Source: Citrifermentans bremense
Lineage (GTDB): Bacteria; Desulfobacterota; Desulfuromonadia; Geobacterales; Geobacteraceae
Assembly (NCBI RefSeq): GCF_014218275.1
Contig: NZ_AP023213.1
Coordinates: 434,001-498,000 of the forward strand
Direction of reading: 5' to 3'
DNA: 64,000 nucleotides
Shown in pieces: positions 23,328 through 30,888 of the stretch (positions are counted from its first letter, which is position 1; each line of letters begins with the position of its first letter). The position numbers and the translations under genes are program-made. The notes below the pieces were generated by a model. The model made no database searches and was not told the origin of the DNA. It worked only from the letters and a program-made list of their open reading frames with translations.

Positions 23328-24757
23328 TATTCGAGAAATCTGTACCGGGGCGCAGCGGGGTGCGGGTTCCCCTCTCCGACGTCCCGAAAGCCTCCCCCTT
23401 CCCCGATGCACTCCGGCGCAAGGAGCCGGTCCTGCTGCCGGAGGTGAGCGAGCTGGACCTGGTGCGGCATTACACCTCCCTTTCCCGGAGAAACTTCTCC
23501 GTGGACACCAACTTCTACCCCCTGGGCTCCTGCACCATGAAGTACAACACCAAGGTGACCGAGAACGCGGGGGGGCTCTTCGCCGGATGTCACCCGGTCC
23601 TGCCGCTGCTTCCCGGCGGCGAGCGGCTGGTGCAGGGACCTCTCTCACTCATCCACGGCCTGGAGCAGCAACTGGCCGAGATAACCGGCATGGACGAGGT
23701 GACCACGCAGCCGTTGGCGGGGGCGCACGGCGAGATGACCGGGATCATGGTGATTTCCGCCTACCACAAGGCGCGCGGAGATCAGAAGCGGAAGTACGTA
23801 ATCGTTCCCGACTCTTCCCACGGCACCAACCCGGCCAGCGCCGCCATGGCGGGGTACGAGATCGTCACCATACCGACCGCTCCCTACGGCGACATGGATC
23901 TGGATCAGTTCAAGAACGCCATGAACGACGAGGTGGCGGCGGTGATGATGACCTGCCCCAACACGCTGGGGCTCTTCAACCCGCACATCGCCGAGATCTG
24001 CGACATAGCCCACCAGGCCGGGGCGCTCACTTACTACGACGGTGCCAACCTCAACGCGATCCTTGGGAAGGTGCGCCCGGGCGACGTCGGCTTCGATGTC
24101 ATCCACGTGAACCTGCACAAGACCTTCGGCACCCCGCACGGCGGTGGAGGCCCGGGGAGCGGTCCCGTGGGGGTGAAAAAGGGACTGATCCCCTACCTCC
24201 CCACTCCGCGCGTGCAGCGCACGGAGGACGGGAGCTTCGTAGTCGAGGCGCATCCCGAGGGGATCGGGCGGGTCTCGGACTTCTTCGGGAATTTCGCCAT
24301 CATGGCGCGCGCCTACGCCTACATCACTCTCTTGGGGCGCGAGGGGCTGATCGAGGTGAGCGAACACGCGGTGTTGAACGCCAACTACATCATGGCCCGG
24401 CTCAAGGATGAGTACGAGCTTCCCTTCGAGCAGACCTGCATGCACGAGTGCGTCTTCTCGGCTAGCCGTCAACTGAAGGAAGGGGTGCACGCCATCGACA
24501 TCGCCAAGTACCTGATCGACCGCGGGTTCCATCCTCCCACCGTATATTTCCCATTGAACGTCAAGGAGGCGATCATGATTGAGCCGACCGAGACGGAAAG
24601 CAAGCAGACCATGGACCTCTTCATCGACGTGATGCTGGAGGCGGCAAGGCTTGCCAGGGAGAACCCGGAAGCACTGCACCAGGCGCCGGTGACCACCCCC
24701 GTGGGGCGGCTCGATGAGACACGGGCGGCCAGGGCGCAGCAGGTCTGCTGCGAGTAA
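23318..24757 (+). CDS. gcvPB: Glycine dehydrogenase (decarboxylating) subunit 2
   Basis: C-terminal half of the split P-protein, carrying PLP. 479 residues; starts at ATG 23318 inside the end of gcvPA (GGAGGAGG upstream). Landmarks: [34 protein letters not shown]-like [30 protein letters not shown], and [20 protein letters not shown] with the PLP-binding Lys in NLHKTF. The dihydrolipoamide dehydrogenase (L-protein) is not in the window and is presumably shared with other complexes. Confidence 0.97.
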   Translation: MQLIFEKSVPGRSGVRVPLSDVPKASPFPDALRRKEPVLLPEVSELDLVRHYTSLSRRNFSVDTNFYPLGSCTMKYNTKVTENAGGLFAGCHPVLPLLPGGERLVQGPLSLIHGLEQQLAEITGMDEVTTQPLAGAHGEMTGIMVISAYHKARGDQKRKYVIVPDSSHGTNPASAAMAGYEIVTIPTAPYGDMDLDQFKNAMNDEVAAVMMTCPNTLGLFNPHIAEICDIAHQAGALTYYDGANLNAILGKVRPGDVGFDVIHVNLHKTFGTPHGGGGPGSGPVGVKKGLIPYLPTPRVQRTEDGSFVVEAHPEGIGRVSDFFGNFAIMARAYAYITLLGREGLIEVSEHAVLNANYIMARLKDEYELPFEQTCMHECVFSASRQLKEGVHAIDIAKYLIDRGFHPPTVYFPLNVKEAIMIEPTETESKQTMDLFIDVMLEAARLARENPEALHQAPVTTPVGRLDETRAARAQQVCCE

Positions 24758-24768
24758 AGACAAAAGCA

Positions 24769-24895
24769 GAACCGGGAACCATTGGCCACGGAGAAAATCT
24801 GAGGAGATCTGAGATTCCCTTTGATTTATCCGTGGCTGTTTTGTTAGATAGGTTCCGGGTTTTCTCAGAAGTTCTCAGATTTCTCCGTGGCCAAT
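24769..24895. repeat. Long inverted repeat between gcvPB and the lipoate ligase
   Basis: 24781-24803 (ATTGGCCACGGAGAAAATCT...) is the complement of 24874-24895 with one base missing; outer GAACCGGGAACC-like and GGTTCCGGG parts extend the pairing. The transcript would fold into a long hairpin. Elements with ACGGAGAAA recur in such genomes. Confidence 0.75.
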
Positions 24896-24914
24896 GTTTT
24901 GAGGTTTTATCTTT

Positions 24915-25715
24915 ATGATTTCCTGGCGTCTGATCGATACCGGCCCTCTCGATGGTCCCGCCAACATGGCCTTGGACGAGGCGCTGCTCAACTGCTTCGA
25001 CAAGGAGCGCTCGCAGCCGCTCTTAAGGCTCTACGGCTGGGATCCCCCCGCGCTCTCGGTGGGGCGCTTCCAGGATGTGGCGGCCTCATTGAAGCTGGAG
25101 CTCTGCCAGGAGGAAAAAGTGCCGGTGGTGCGCCGCATGACCGGCGGCGGCATCATCTACCACGCCCAGGAACTGACCTACAGCATCGTCTGCGCCCCTG
25201 GACATATCGGCGGGGCGGCGGGGGTGAAGGAGGGCTTCCGCAGACTCTGCGCCTTTTTGCTGGGGACTTACGGAAAGCTCGGGCTCGAAGCCAGCTTCGC
25301 CGTCGACCTGAACCCGGACGAGGAGCGCCTGGGGGCGCGCACCGCTTTCTGCTTTGCCGGCAAGGAGGAGTTCGACATCGTGGTGCGGGGGCGCAAGATC
25401 GGCGGCAACGCCCAGCGCCGGGTGAACGGCGCCATCCTGCAGCACGGCTCCATCCCGCTGGTGAGCCGGGTGCAGCACGGGCTTCGCTACCTCAAAGAGC
25501 CAGCTCCCGGGGCCGCAGGCGCCGTGAGCCTCACGGAGTTAGGCATAGCCGTCGAGCAGCCGCAGTTGAAGCAGGCGCTGGTGGAATCGTTCGAGGAACG
25601 CCTGGGGGTGACCCTCGAGCCGCAGCTCCCCACCGAGGCGGAACTGGACGCCGCGGCGCTACTGGAAACCCGGAAGTATAGAAGTGGCAGCTGGAACCTT
25701 GAAGGCCGTGTATAG
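24915..25715 (+). CDS. Lipoate-protein ligase A / octanoyltransferase family protein
   Basis: 266 residues of the BPL/LplA/LipB fold. Begins WRLIDTGPLDGPANMALDEAL, the pattern of LplA/LipM proteins, then LRLYGWDPPALSVGRFQ, VRRMTGGGIIYHAQELTYSI, and the lipoate-binding Lys in GRKIGGNAQRRVNGAILQHGS. It may attach free lipoate or transfer octanoyl groups (LipM-like) to the H-protein; sequence alone does not settle this. The place right after gcvPB and the lipA gene at 33581 argue for making lipoyl-GcvH. Confidence 0.9.
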   Translation: MISWRLIDTGPLDGPANMALDEALLNCFDKERSQPLLRLYGWDPPALSVGRFQDVAASLKLELCQEEKVPVVRRMTGGGIIYHAQELTYSIVCAPGHIGGAAGVKEGFRRLCAFLLGTYGKLGLEASFAVDLNPDEERLGARTAFCFAGKEEFDIVVRGRKIGGNAQRRVNGAILQHGSIPLVSRVQHGLRYLKEPAPGAAGAVSLTELGIAVEQPQLKQALVESFEERLGVTLEPQLPTEAELDAAALLETRKYRSGSWNLEGRV

Positions 25716-25799
25716 CCTTCCTTTTGCTCTAGTATCCGCTGTGCCCCCCCGTTTTCCTGCCCCTCCTTTGAAGTCCGCATCTCCCCGGCCCGTGCCATG

Positions 25800-25815
25800 T
25801 GGCCGCTCTCTTGCA
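25800..25815 (+). promoter_or_regulatory. Candidate sigma-54 promoter of the PhnD-kinase-regulator operon
   Basis: TGGCCGCTCTCTTGCA has TGGC and a perfect TTGCA with GG and GC 10 bases apart; the middle of the -24 box deviates. It lies about 80 bases before the PhnD-like gene. An NtrC-type activator is the third gene of this operon, so self-activation is possible. Confidence 0.5.
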
Positions 25816-25896
25816 TTAATGAAGGAAGATCGTTAAAGTCGAGATGGCCAGGCGCCGTAAGGTAACGAGAGCCCATTTTAGGAAAGGAAGCCCCTC

Positions 25897-26769
25897 ATGC
25901 CACGTTTTACCCGTCTGATACTGGGCGTCCTGCTGCTGATCGCTTCGGCCCAGCCCTGCCTTGCCGGCTCGAAGCCGGTGGTCTTCTTCGGGATCAACCT
26001 CCGCTACAGTCCGAGGACCATGTACGCCCGCTATCAGCCCCTCATGGATTACCTCACGGAGAACACGCCCTACCGATTCGAGCTCCTGATCAGCCGTGAC
26101 TACCGCCAGGCGCTCAACGATCTGAAAGACGGGCGGGTCCTGATCAGCTCACTCGGCGACGGGGCTTTCGTGGAAGCGATGCTGCTTTACGGCGCGGTCC
26201 CGATTGTTAAGCCCTTGAACCATGACGGCAAACCTTTTTACCGGGCGGCGATCGTGGTGCCTCGCGATTCTCATGCCCAGCGCATCACTGACCTCAAGAA
26301 CAAGCGTTTCGCTTTTGGTTCCCACCATTCCATCACCGGTAACCTCTTGCCGCGCTACATGCTGGAGCGGGGAGGGGTGAGCGTCTCCGGACTCGAATAT
26401 CGGGCGAGCCTGAAAAACCACGACGCGGTCACCAAGGCGATCCTGAAGGGGCAGTACGACGCCGGTTCGGTGAAGGAGGTTTTCGCCGGCAGGTATTGGC
26501 AGTACGGGCTGCGGGTGCTGGCGTTTTCCGATCCCATCCCGTCGGTGCCGCTGGTGGTGCGCCCCGACATACCGCCGCCGGTTAGGGACGCGGTTGTCGC
26601 CGCGCTCCTGAAGCTGGACCGGCGCAACCCCGCGCACCGAGAGATCATGTCGCGATGGGACGACGAGTTCCAGCACGGTTTCGCCCCGGCCTCGGCCACC
26701 GACTACCGCGAGCAGATCTGGATGTTCCAGTCCATCCCCTTCGGCTGCGGGTCGGGGTGTCACCGATGA
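25897..26769 (+). CDS. PhnD-like periplasmic binding protein
   Basis: 290 residues, signal peptide MPRFTRLILGVLLLIASAQPCLAG. The mature part fits the phosphate/phosphonate-type ABC-transporter substrate-binding family (FFGINLRYSPRTMYARYQPLMDYL, then ISSLGDGAFVEAMLLYGAVPIVKP, KRFAFGSHHSITGNLLPRYML, AILKGQYDAGSVKEVFA). There is no ABC permease or ATPase nearby. It overlaps the sensor kinase gene by 4 bases, so it more likely acts as a ligand-binding partner for that kinase than as transport protein. AAAGGAAG precedes ATG 25897. Ligand unknown. Confidence 0.88.
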   Translation: MPRFTRLILGVLLLIASAQPCLAGSKPVVFFGINLRYSPRTMYARYQPLMDYLTENTPYRFELLISRDYRQALNDLKDGRVLISSLGDGAFVEAMLLYGAVPIVKPLNHDGKPFYRAAIVVPRDSHAQRITDLKNKRFAFGSHHSITGNLLPRYMLERGGVSVSGLEYRASLKNHDAVTKAILKGQYDAGSVKEVFAGRYWQYGLRVLAFSDPIPSVPLVVRPDIPPPVRDAVVAALLKLDRRNPAHREIMSRWDDEFQHGFAPASATDYREQIWMFQSIPFGCGSGCHR

Positions 26770-28241
26770 GAAAAGGGATCAGCTTCGGCCTTAAGGCCAA
26801 GTTTATGCTGGTGTCCACCTTCCTCGTGGCGCTCACGTCCATCACCTGGGGGGGATGGTTCTGGTTAAACGAGAGCGAGCATCTCATGGAAAGGCTCGAG
26901 GCGAACGGGCGGCTCCTGCTGGATTCGATCCAGCCTCCCATCATCGACGCGATCCTTTACGAGAGGCTGGGGGTCGTCGAGGAGAACGCTGGACTGCTGG
27001 ACAACTTCATCGAGCAGATCGTGGAAAACCGCGAGCTGCAGGTAGTCTACGCCTTCATCACGGACACCAACGGCAAGGTCCTTGCCCACAGCGACTACCG
27101 GGAGTTCGGCAAGACGTACCGTGACCCGCTCACCACGGCCGCTCTCCGCCGCCACGAGTTCTACGGCCACACCGCCCGCCTCCCCTCAGGGGAGATCTAC
27201 GACATGGCGATGCCGCTACAGGTGGCGGGGAAAAGCTGGGGGGCGCTGCGGGTCGGCGTGTCACTGGCCCAGGTGGAAAAGGAGAAAGAGCTCATGGCAC
27301 GCGAGATCATCATGTTCTCGGTGCTCTTTTTCCTGATCGGCAACGTGGTCTTCTATGTGGTGGGCCTCACCATGTCCCGACCTCTTCTCAAGCTCTCCCA
27401 GGCGATGTCGGAGGTCAACCATCACTCCCTGGACGCCGTCCCCCTCTCACAGCACATGCATCGAAACGACGAGATCGGAAAGCTGCAGCAGAGCTTCAGC
27501 GAGATGCTGCAGCGGTTGAAGAAGGCCGAGCAGGAGCGGCAGGTGGCGTTAGCGCGGCTGATGCAGAATGAAAAGATGGCAACTGTCGGCAAGCTGGTGG
27601 CAGGCGTAGCGCACGAGATCAATAACCCGCTCATGGTGATGTCGACGAGCCTTTTTCACCTGGAGAAGAAGGTGCAGCCCGAACTGGTCAAGTACATCTC
27701 TCACCATAAGGAGGGGGTCCAGCGCATAGAGGGCATAGTGCGCCAGTTGACCGACTTCAGCAGGGCCGGGAGCCTTGACCTGCAGCGCGTGACGAGCGAC
27801 CGGTTCTTTGAGGAAGCCGCCGGCTTCGCTACCCTTGCAATCAAGAAGTTCCCGGTAAGGTTCCAAAGCAGCAACAGCGCCGGTGCGACCTTGCTCTTAA
27901 TCGACAAAGGGAAGATGCACCAGGTGGTGCTTAACCTGCTGTTGAACGCGGCGGACGCTTCCCCCGAGGGAGGGGTGGTGCAATTGCTTGCCTATCTGGA
28001 GGACGGCAACTATTGCCTGGCCGTCCACGACCAGGGCGCAGGGGTCAACCCCGGCGACGAGGAGCAGATCTTCGAACTTTTCTACACCACCAAGCCCGGG
28101 GGGGAGGGAAGCGGCATCGGCCTTGCTATAAGCAAGAGCATCGTCGAGATGCACCGGGGAAAAATAACCTGCGAGAGCCGTCCGGGAGACACTACCTTCC
28201 TGATCCGGATCCCGCTGCAGAAGGAACCCGACCATGGTTAA
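26766..28241 (+). CDS. Membrane sensor histidine kinase
   Basis: 491 residues starting at ATG 26766 in an ATGA overlap with the preceding gene. TM1 at about 12-34 (FMLVSTFLVALTSITWGGWFW), a periplasmic sensor domain to about 180 (YAFITDTNGKVLAHSDYREF is Cache-like), TM2 at about 181-202 (IIMFSVLFFLIGNVVFYVVGL), HAMP, a short coiled coil, HisKA with VAGVAHEINNPLMVM (His about 283) and HATPase with VLNLLLNAADASPEG and GSGIGLAISKSIVEMH. The HEINNPL form is usual for NtrB-like kinases paired with sigma-54 activators, which fits the next gene. It overlaps that gene by 8 bases. Confidence 0.94.
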   Translation: MRKGISFGLKAKFMLVSTFLVALTSITWGGWFWLNESEHLMERLEANGRLLLDSIQPPIIDAILYERLGVVEENAGLLDNFIEQIVENRELQVVYAFITDTNGKVLAHSDYREFGKTYRDPLTTAALRRHEFYGHTARLPSGEIYDMAMPLQVAGKSWGALRVGVSLAQVEKEKELMAREIIMFSVLFFLIGNVVFYVVGLTMSRPLLKLSQAMSEVNHHSLDAVPLSQHMHRNDEIGKLQQSFSEMLQRLKKAEQERQVALARLMQNEKMATVGKLVAGVAHEINNPLMVMSTSLFHLEKKVQPELVKYISHHKEGVQRIEGIVRQLTDFSRAGSLDLQRVTSDRFFEEAAGFATLAIKKFPVRFQSSNSAGATLLLIDKGKMHQVVLNLLLNAADASPEGGVVQLLAYLEDGNYCLAVHDQGAGVNPGDEEQIFELFYTTKPGGEGSGIGLAISKSIVEMHRGKITCESRPGDTTFLIRIPLQKEPDHG

Positions 28242-29610
28242 GACCAAGCTGCTCATGGTAGAGGACGACCGTCTCCTGGGCGACCTGATAAAGGAGTCGC
28301 TGGAGGAGGCCGGGTACCAGGTGCGCCTTGCCCGCAGCGGGTCGGAAGCGCTGGAGGCGGTGAACGAGGAGAGCTTCGACCTGGTGCTGCAGGACATTCA
28401 GCTCCCTGACGCAGACGGGCTCGAGCTCCTGGAGGAGATCCTTGGCCGGCAACCGCAGTGGAAGGCGCTGGTGATGACGGCGTTCGCCACCGTGGACCGG
28501 GCGGTGAAGGCGATGAAGATCGGGGCCTTCGACTTCCTGATCAAGCCCTTTGCCATGGATGTGCTCTTTCTTAAGATTGAAAAGGTGCTTGAGTTCCGGC
28601 AGATGGAGAAGGAGGTGGCCGCCCTGAAGGAGGGGGAGGAGCCTAAACTGGTGACCCGCAGCCCGGCCATGGCCGGTGTGCTGGAGATGGTGCGCGTGGC
28701 CGCCCCCACCGACGTCGCGGTGCTTCTTCTGGGGGAAAGCGGAACGGGCAAGGAACTCCTGGCGGACCTGGTGCACGCGCAGAGCAAGAGGGCGCGCAGG
28801 CCGATGGTGAAGATCAACTCCGCGGCGATACCGGAAAACCTGGTGGAGAGCGAACTGTTCGGTGTCGAGAGGGGCGCCTATACCGGAGCCGACAGAACCC
28901 GTCAGGGGTACGTAGAGATGGCTGCCGGGGGGACCCTGTTCCTGGACGAGATCGGAGACCTGCCGCTCTCCCTGCAGGGGAAACTGCTGCGGGTTCTGCA
29001 GGAGAAGACGGCGTACCGCGTCGGCGGGAACAAGGAGATCCCGGTCGACTTTCGCCTGGTGGCAGCCACCAACTGCAACCTGCGCCAACTGGTGGAACAG
29101 AAGAAGTTCCGCGAGGATCTCTACTACCGCATCAGCGTGATGCCAATAGAGGTGCCCCCCCTCAGGGAAAGGAGGGAGGACCTACCGTTGCTGATCGCCA
29201 CCTTCCAGAAGCGATTAGCCGCGGCTGGCGTCGGTGGGGCGATCGATTTCACTCCCGAGGCGCTGGACCGGCTGTGTCAATACGATTTCCCAGGTAATGT
29301 CAGGCAGTTGAAGAACATCGTTGAACAGCTCACCATCCGCTTCCCCGGTGAGACCATCAAGGCAAGGCAGATCCCGGTCTCGCTGGGCAGCGACTCCTGG
29401 GTCGGCAGCCTGTTTGAATGCTTCAGCGTGGATAAGCCGCTCAAGGAGGCGGTGCAGGAGTTCGAGGACAGGTACATCGCCAAGGTGCTCAAAGGCACCG
29501 GCGGCAACAAGACCAAGGCCGCCGACCTGCTCGGAATGTCGCGTCAGATGCTCTGGGAGAAGATCAGACGCCATGATGGTGCGACGCCACGCGATAAGGC
29601 CGGGGCGTAA
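28234..29610 (+). CDS. NtrC-family sigma-54-dependent response regulator
   Basis: 458 residues. Receiver domain 1-120 with acidic pair EDD (10-12) and phospho-acceptor Asp54 (LVLQDIQLPD). AAA+ domain about 140-380: Walker A GESGTGKE, sigma-54-contact loop as GAYTGA, Walker B GGTLFLDEIGDL, RVGGNKEIPVDFRLVAATN, RREDLPLLI. C-terminal Fis-like HTH: KTKAADLLGMSRQMLWEKI. GAYTGA instead of GAFTGA is a known functional variant. It probably activates the cytochrome-porin operon next door, which has a sigma-54-type promoter, and possibly its own operon. Confidence 0.95.
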   Translation: MVKTKLLMVEDDRLLGDLIKESLEEAGYQVRLARSGSEALEAVNEESFDLVLQDIQLPDADGLELLEEILGRQPQWKALVMTAFATVDRAVKAMKIGAFDFLIKPFAMDVLFLKIEKVLEFRQMEKEVAALKEGEEPKLVTRSPAMAGVLEMVRVAAPTDVAVLLLGESGTGKELLADLVHAQSKRARRPMVKINSAAIPENLVESELFGVERGAYTGADRTRQGYVEMAAGGTLFLDEIGDLPLSLQGKLLRVLQEKTAYRVGGNKEIPVDFRLVAATNCNLRQLVEQKKFREDLYYRISVMPIEVPPLRERREDLPLLIATFQKRLAAAGVGGAIDFTPEALDRLCQYDFPGNVRQLKNIVEQLTIRFPGETIKARQIPVSLGSDSWVGSLFECFSVDKPLKEAVQEFEDRYIAKVLKGTGGNKTKAADLLGMSRQMLWEKIRRHDGATPRDKAGA

Positions 29611-29844
29611 AGAAAACTTTACGTTCCATTTTGGAAATCTCCTCCGCTGCGCCACCCTTCGTTGTCTTATCCTTATTACACACCTCCAATTCGTATACGA
29701 TTTGAATAAAATAATCTTTTCGCCGCTACGCCTGACGGCTGCGTAACTTCTGAATTCCTCAGCATTAAAACCTGCCCCCCTCTGTATCCTCATCTCGCGC
29801 CGCACTCCTTCGTCAGAGTCGATTCGCATGCGCTGCCATGCTGC
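29611..29844. other. Regulatory gap upstream of the cytochrome operon
   Basis: No gene seen. The region should hold binding sites for the adjacent NtrC-type regulator upstream of the promoter at 29845; no single inverted repeat stands out clearly. Confidence 0.4.
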
Positions 29845-29861
29845 TTGGACTGGATCCTGCT
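29845..29861 (+). promoter_or_regulatory. Candidate sigma-54 promoter of the decaheme cytochrome operon
   Basis: TTGGACTGGATCCTGCT keeps TTGG, the G at the end of the -24 box and TGCT at -12, with GG and GC 10 bases apart. It lies 94 bases before the cytochrome ATG and directly follows a sigma-54 activator gene. Confidence 0.5.
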
Positions 29862-29955
29862 CTATTGAAACAACCATATCAACAGAGGAGGTGGCTTCAG
29901 TAGCAGGATATCCCTGGAAACAGGATCAATTCAGACCACCAAAGGAGAATATCTG

Positions 29956-30855
29956 ATGAGTAAAAGATCGGTACCAAAGAAGCTGTTTCTGCTTGGCGCA
30001 ATTGTCGGATGCCTGTTTTCGTTCGGTGCGTTCGCCTTTGCCGTAGACAGTGCCCCGGCCGGAGGCGAGCTCTGCAAAGAGTGTCACGCCGCGGAAGTCC
30101 AGGAGTTCTCCAGCAACGTCCACTCGAAAGCTGGGGCCTACGGCTTCGCCGGCGCCAGTTGCGAGTCCTGCCACGGCGCCAGCGCTTCCCACGCCAGCAC
30201 CGGCGATATCGCCGCGATCAGCAACCCTGCCAAGATCGACGTCGAGGCCGCTTCCGCCGGCTGCCTGAACTGCCACTCCAAGGGGAAAGGGCAGATGTTC
30301 TGGCATGGCAGCATCCACGAGTCCCAGAAGCTCGCCTGCGTCGCCTGTCATAAGATCCACGGCGGCAACGATAAGCTCCTCAGCAAAAAGACCGAAACAG
30401 AGCTCTGCATTACCTGCCACCTGGACGTGCGCGCGGACATGTTCAAGCGCTCCAAGCATCCGATGCGTGACGCTTCCACCCCTTCCGGCGAGGGCAAAAT
30501 GACCTGTTCCTCCTGCCACAACGTCCACGGCGCCAAAGGCGAGAAGCTGATCGACGCCAAATCTTTCAACGACAAGTGCTACGAATGTCACCAGGAGAAA
30601 AAGGCCCCGCTGCTTTGGGAGCATTCCCCGGTGAAGGAAGATTGCATGACCTGCCACACCCCCCACGGATCCTCCAACGACAAGATGCTGGTCACCAAGG
30701 TGCCGCGCCTTTGCCAGCAGTGCCATATGCAGGGACGCCACCAAAGCGGGGCCTTGGGGATGAATTCCACCTATGCGATCAACAGGGGGTGCCTGAACTG
30801 CCATTCCCAGGTCCACGGTTCCAACAACCCGTCCGGCGCGATACTGCAGCGCTAG
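29956..30855 (+). CDS. Periplasmic decaheme c-type cytochrome (MtrA/DmsE-like)
   Basis: 299 residues, signal peptide ending near AFAVDS. Exactly ten CXXCH haem motifs are visible (CKECH, CESCH, CLNCH, CVACH, CITCH, CSSCH, CYECH, CMTCH, CQQCH, CLNCH), the number and spacing of DmsE/MtrA-family cytochromes. In porin-cytochrome complexes this protein is inserted in the porin and carries electrons across the outer membrane. The downstream gene encodes such a porin. AAAGGAGA precedes the ATG. No outer-surface cytochrome gene follows in this operon. Confidence 0.95.
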   Translation: MSKRSVPKKLFLLGAIVGCLFSFGAFAFAVDSAPAGGELCKECHAAEVQEFSSNVHSKAGAYGFAGASCESCHGASASHASTGDIAAISNPAKIDVEAASAGCLNCHSKGKGQMFWHGSIHESQKLACVACHKIHGGNDKLLSKKTETELCITCHLDVRADMFKRSKHPMRDASTPSGEGKMTCSSCHNVHGAKGEKLIDAKSFNDKCYECHQEKKAPLLWEHSPVKEDCMTCHTPHGSSNDKMLVTKVPRLCQQCHMQGRHQSGALGMNSTYAINRGCLNCHSQVHGSNNPSGAILQR

Positions 30856-30888
30856 CAACAGATCTAATCATTACTGGGAGGATAGATA

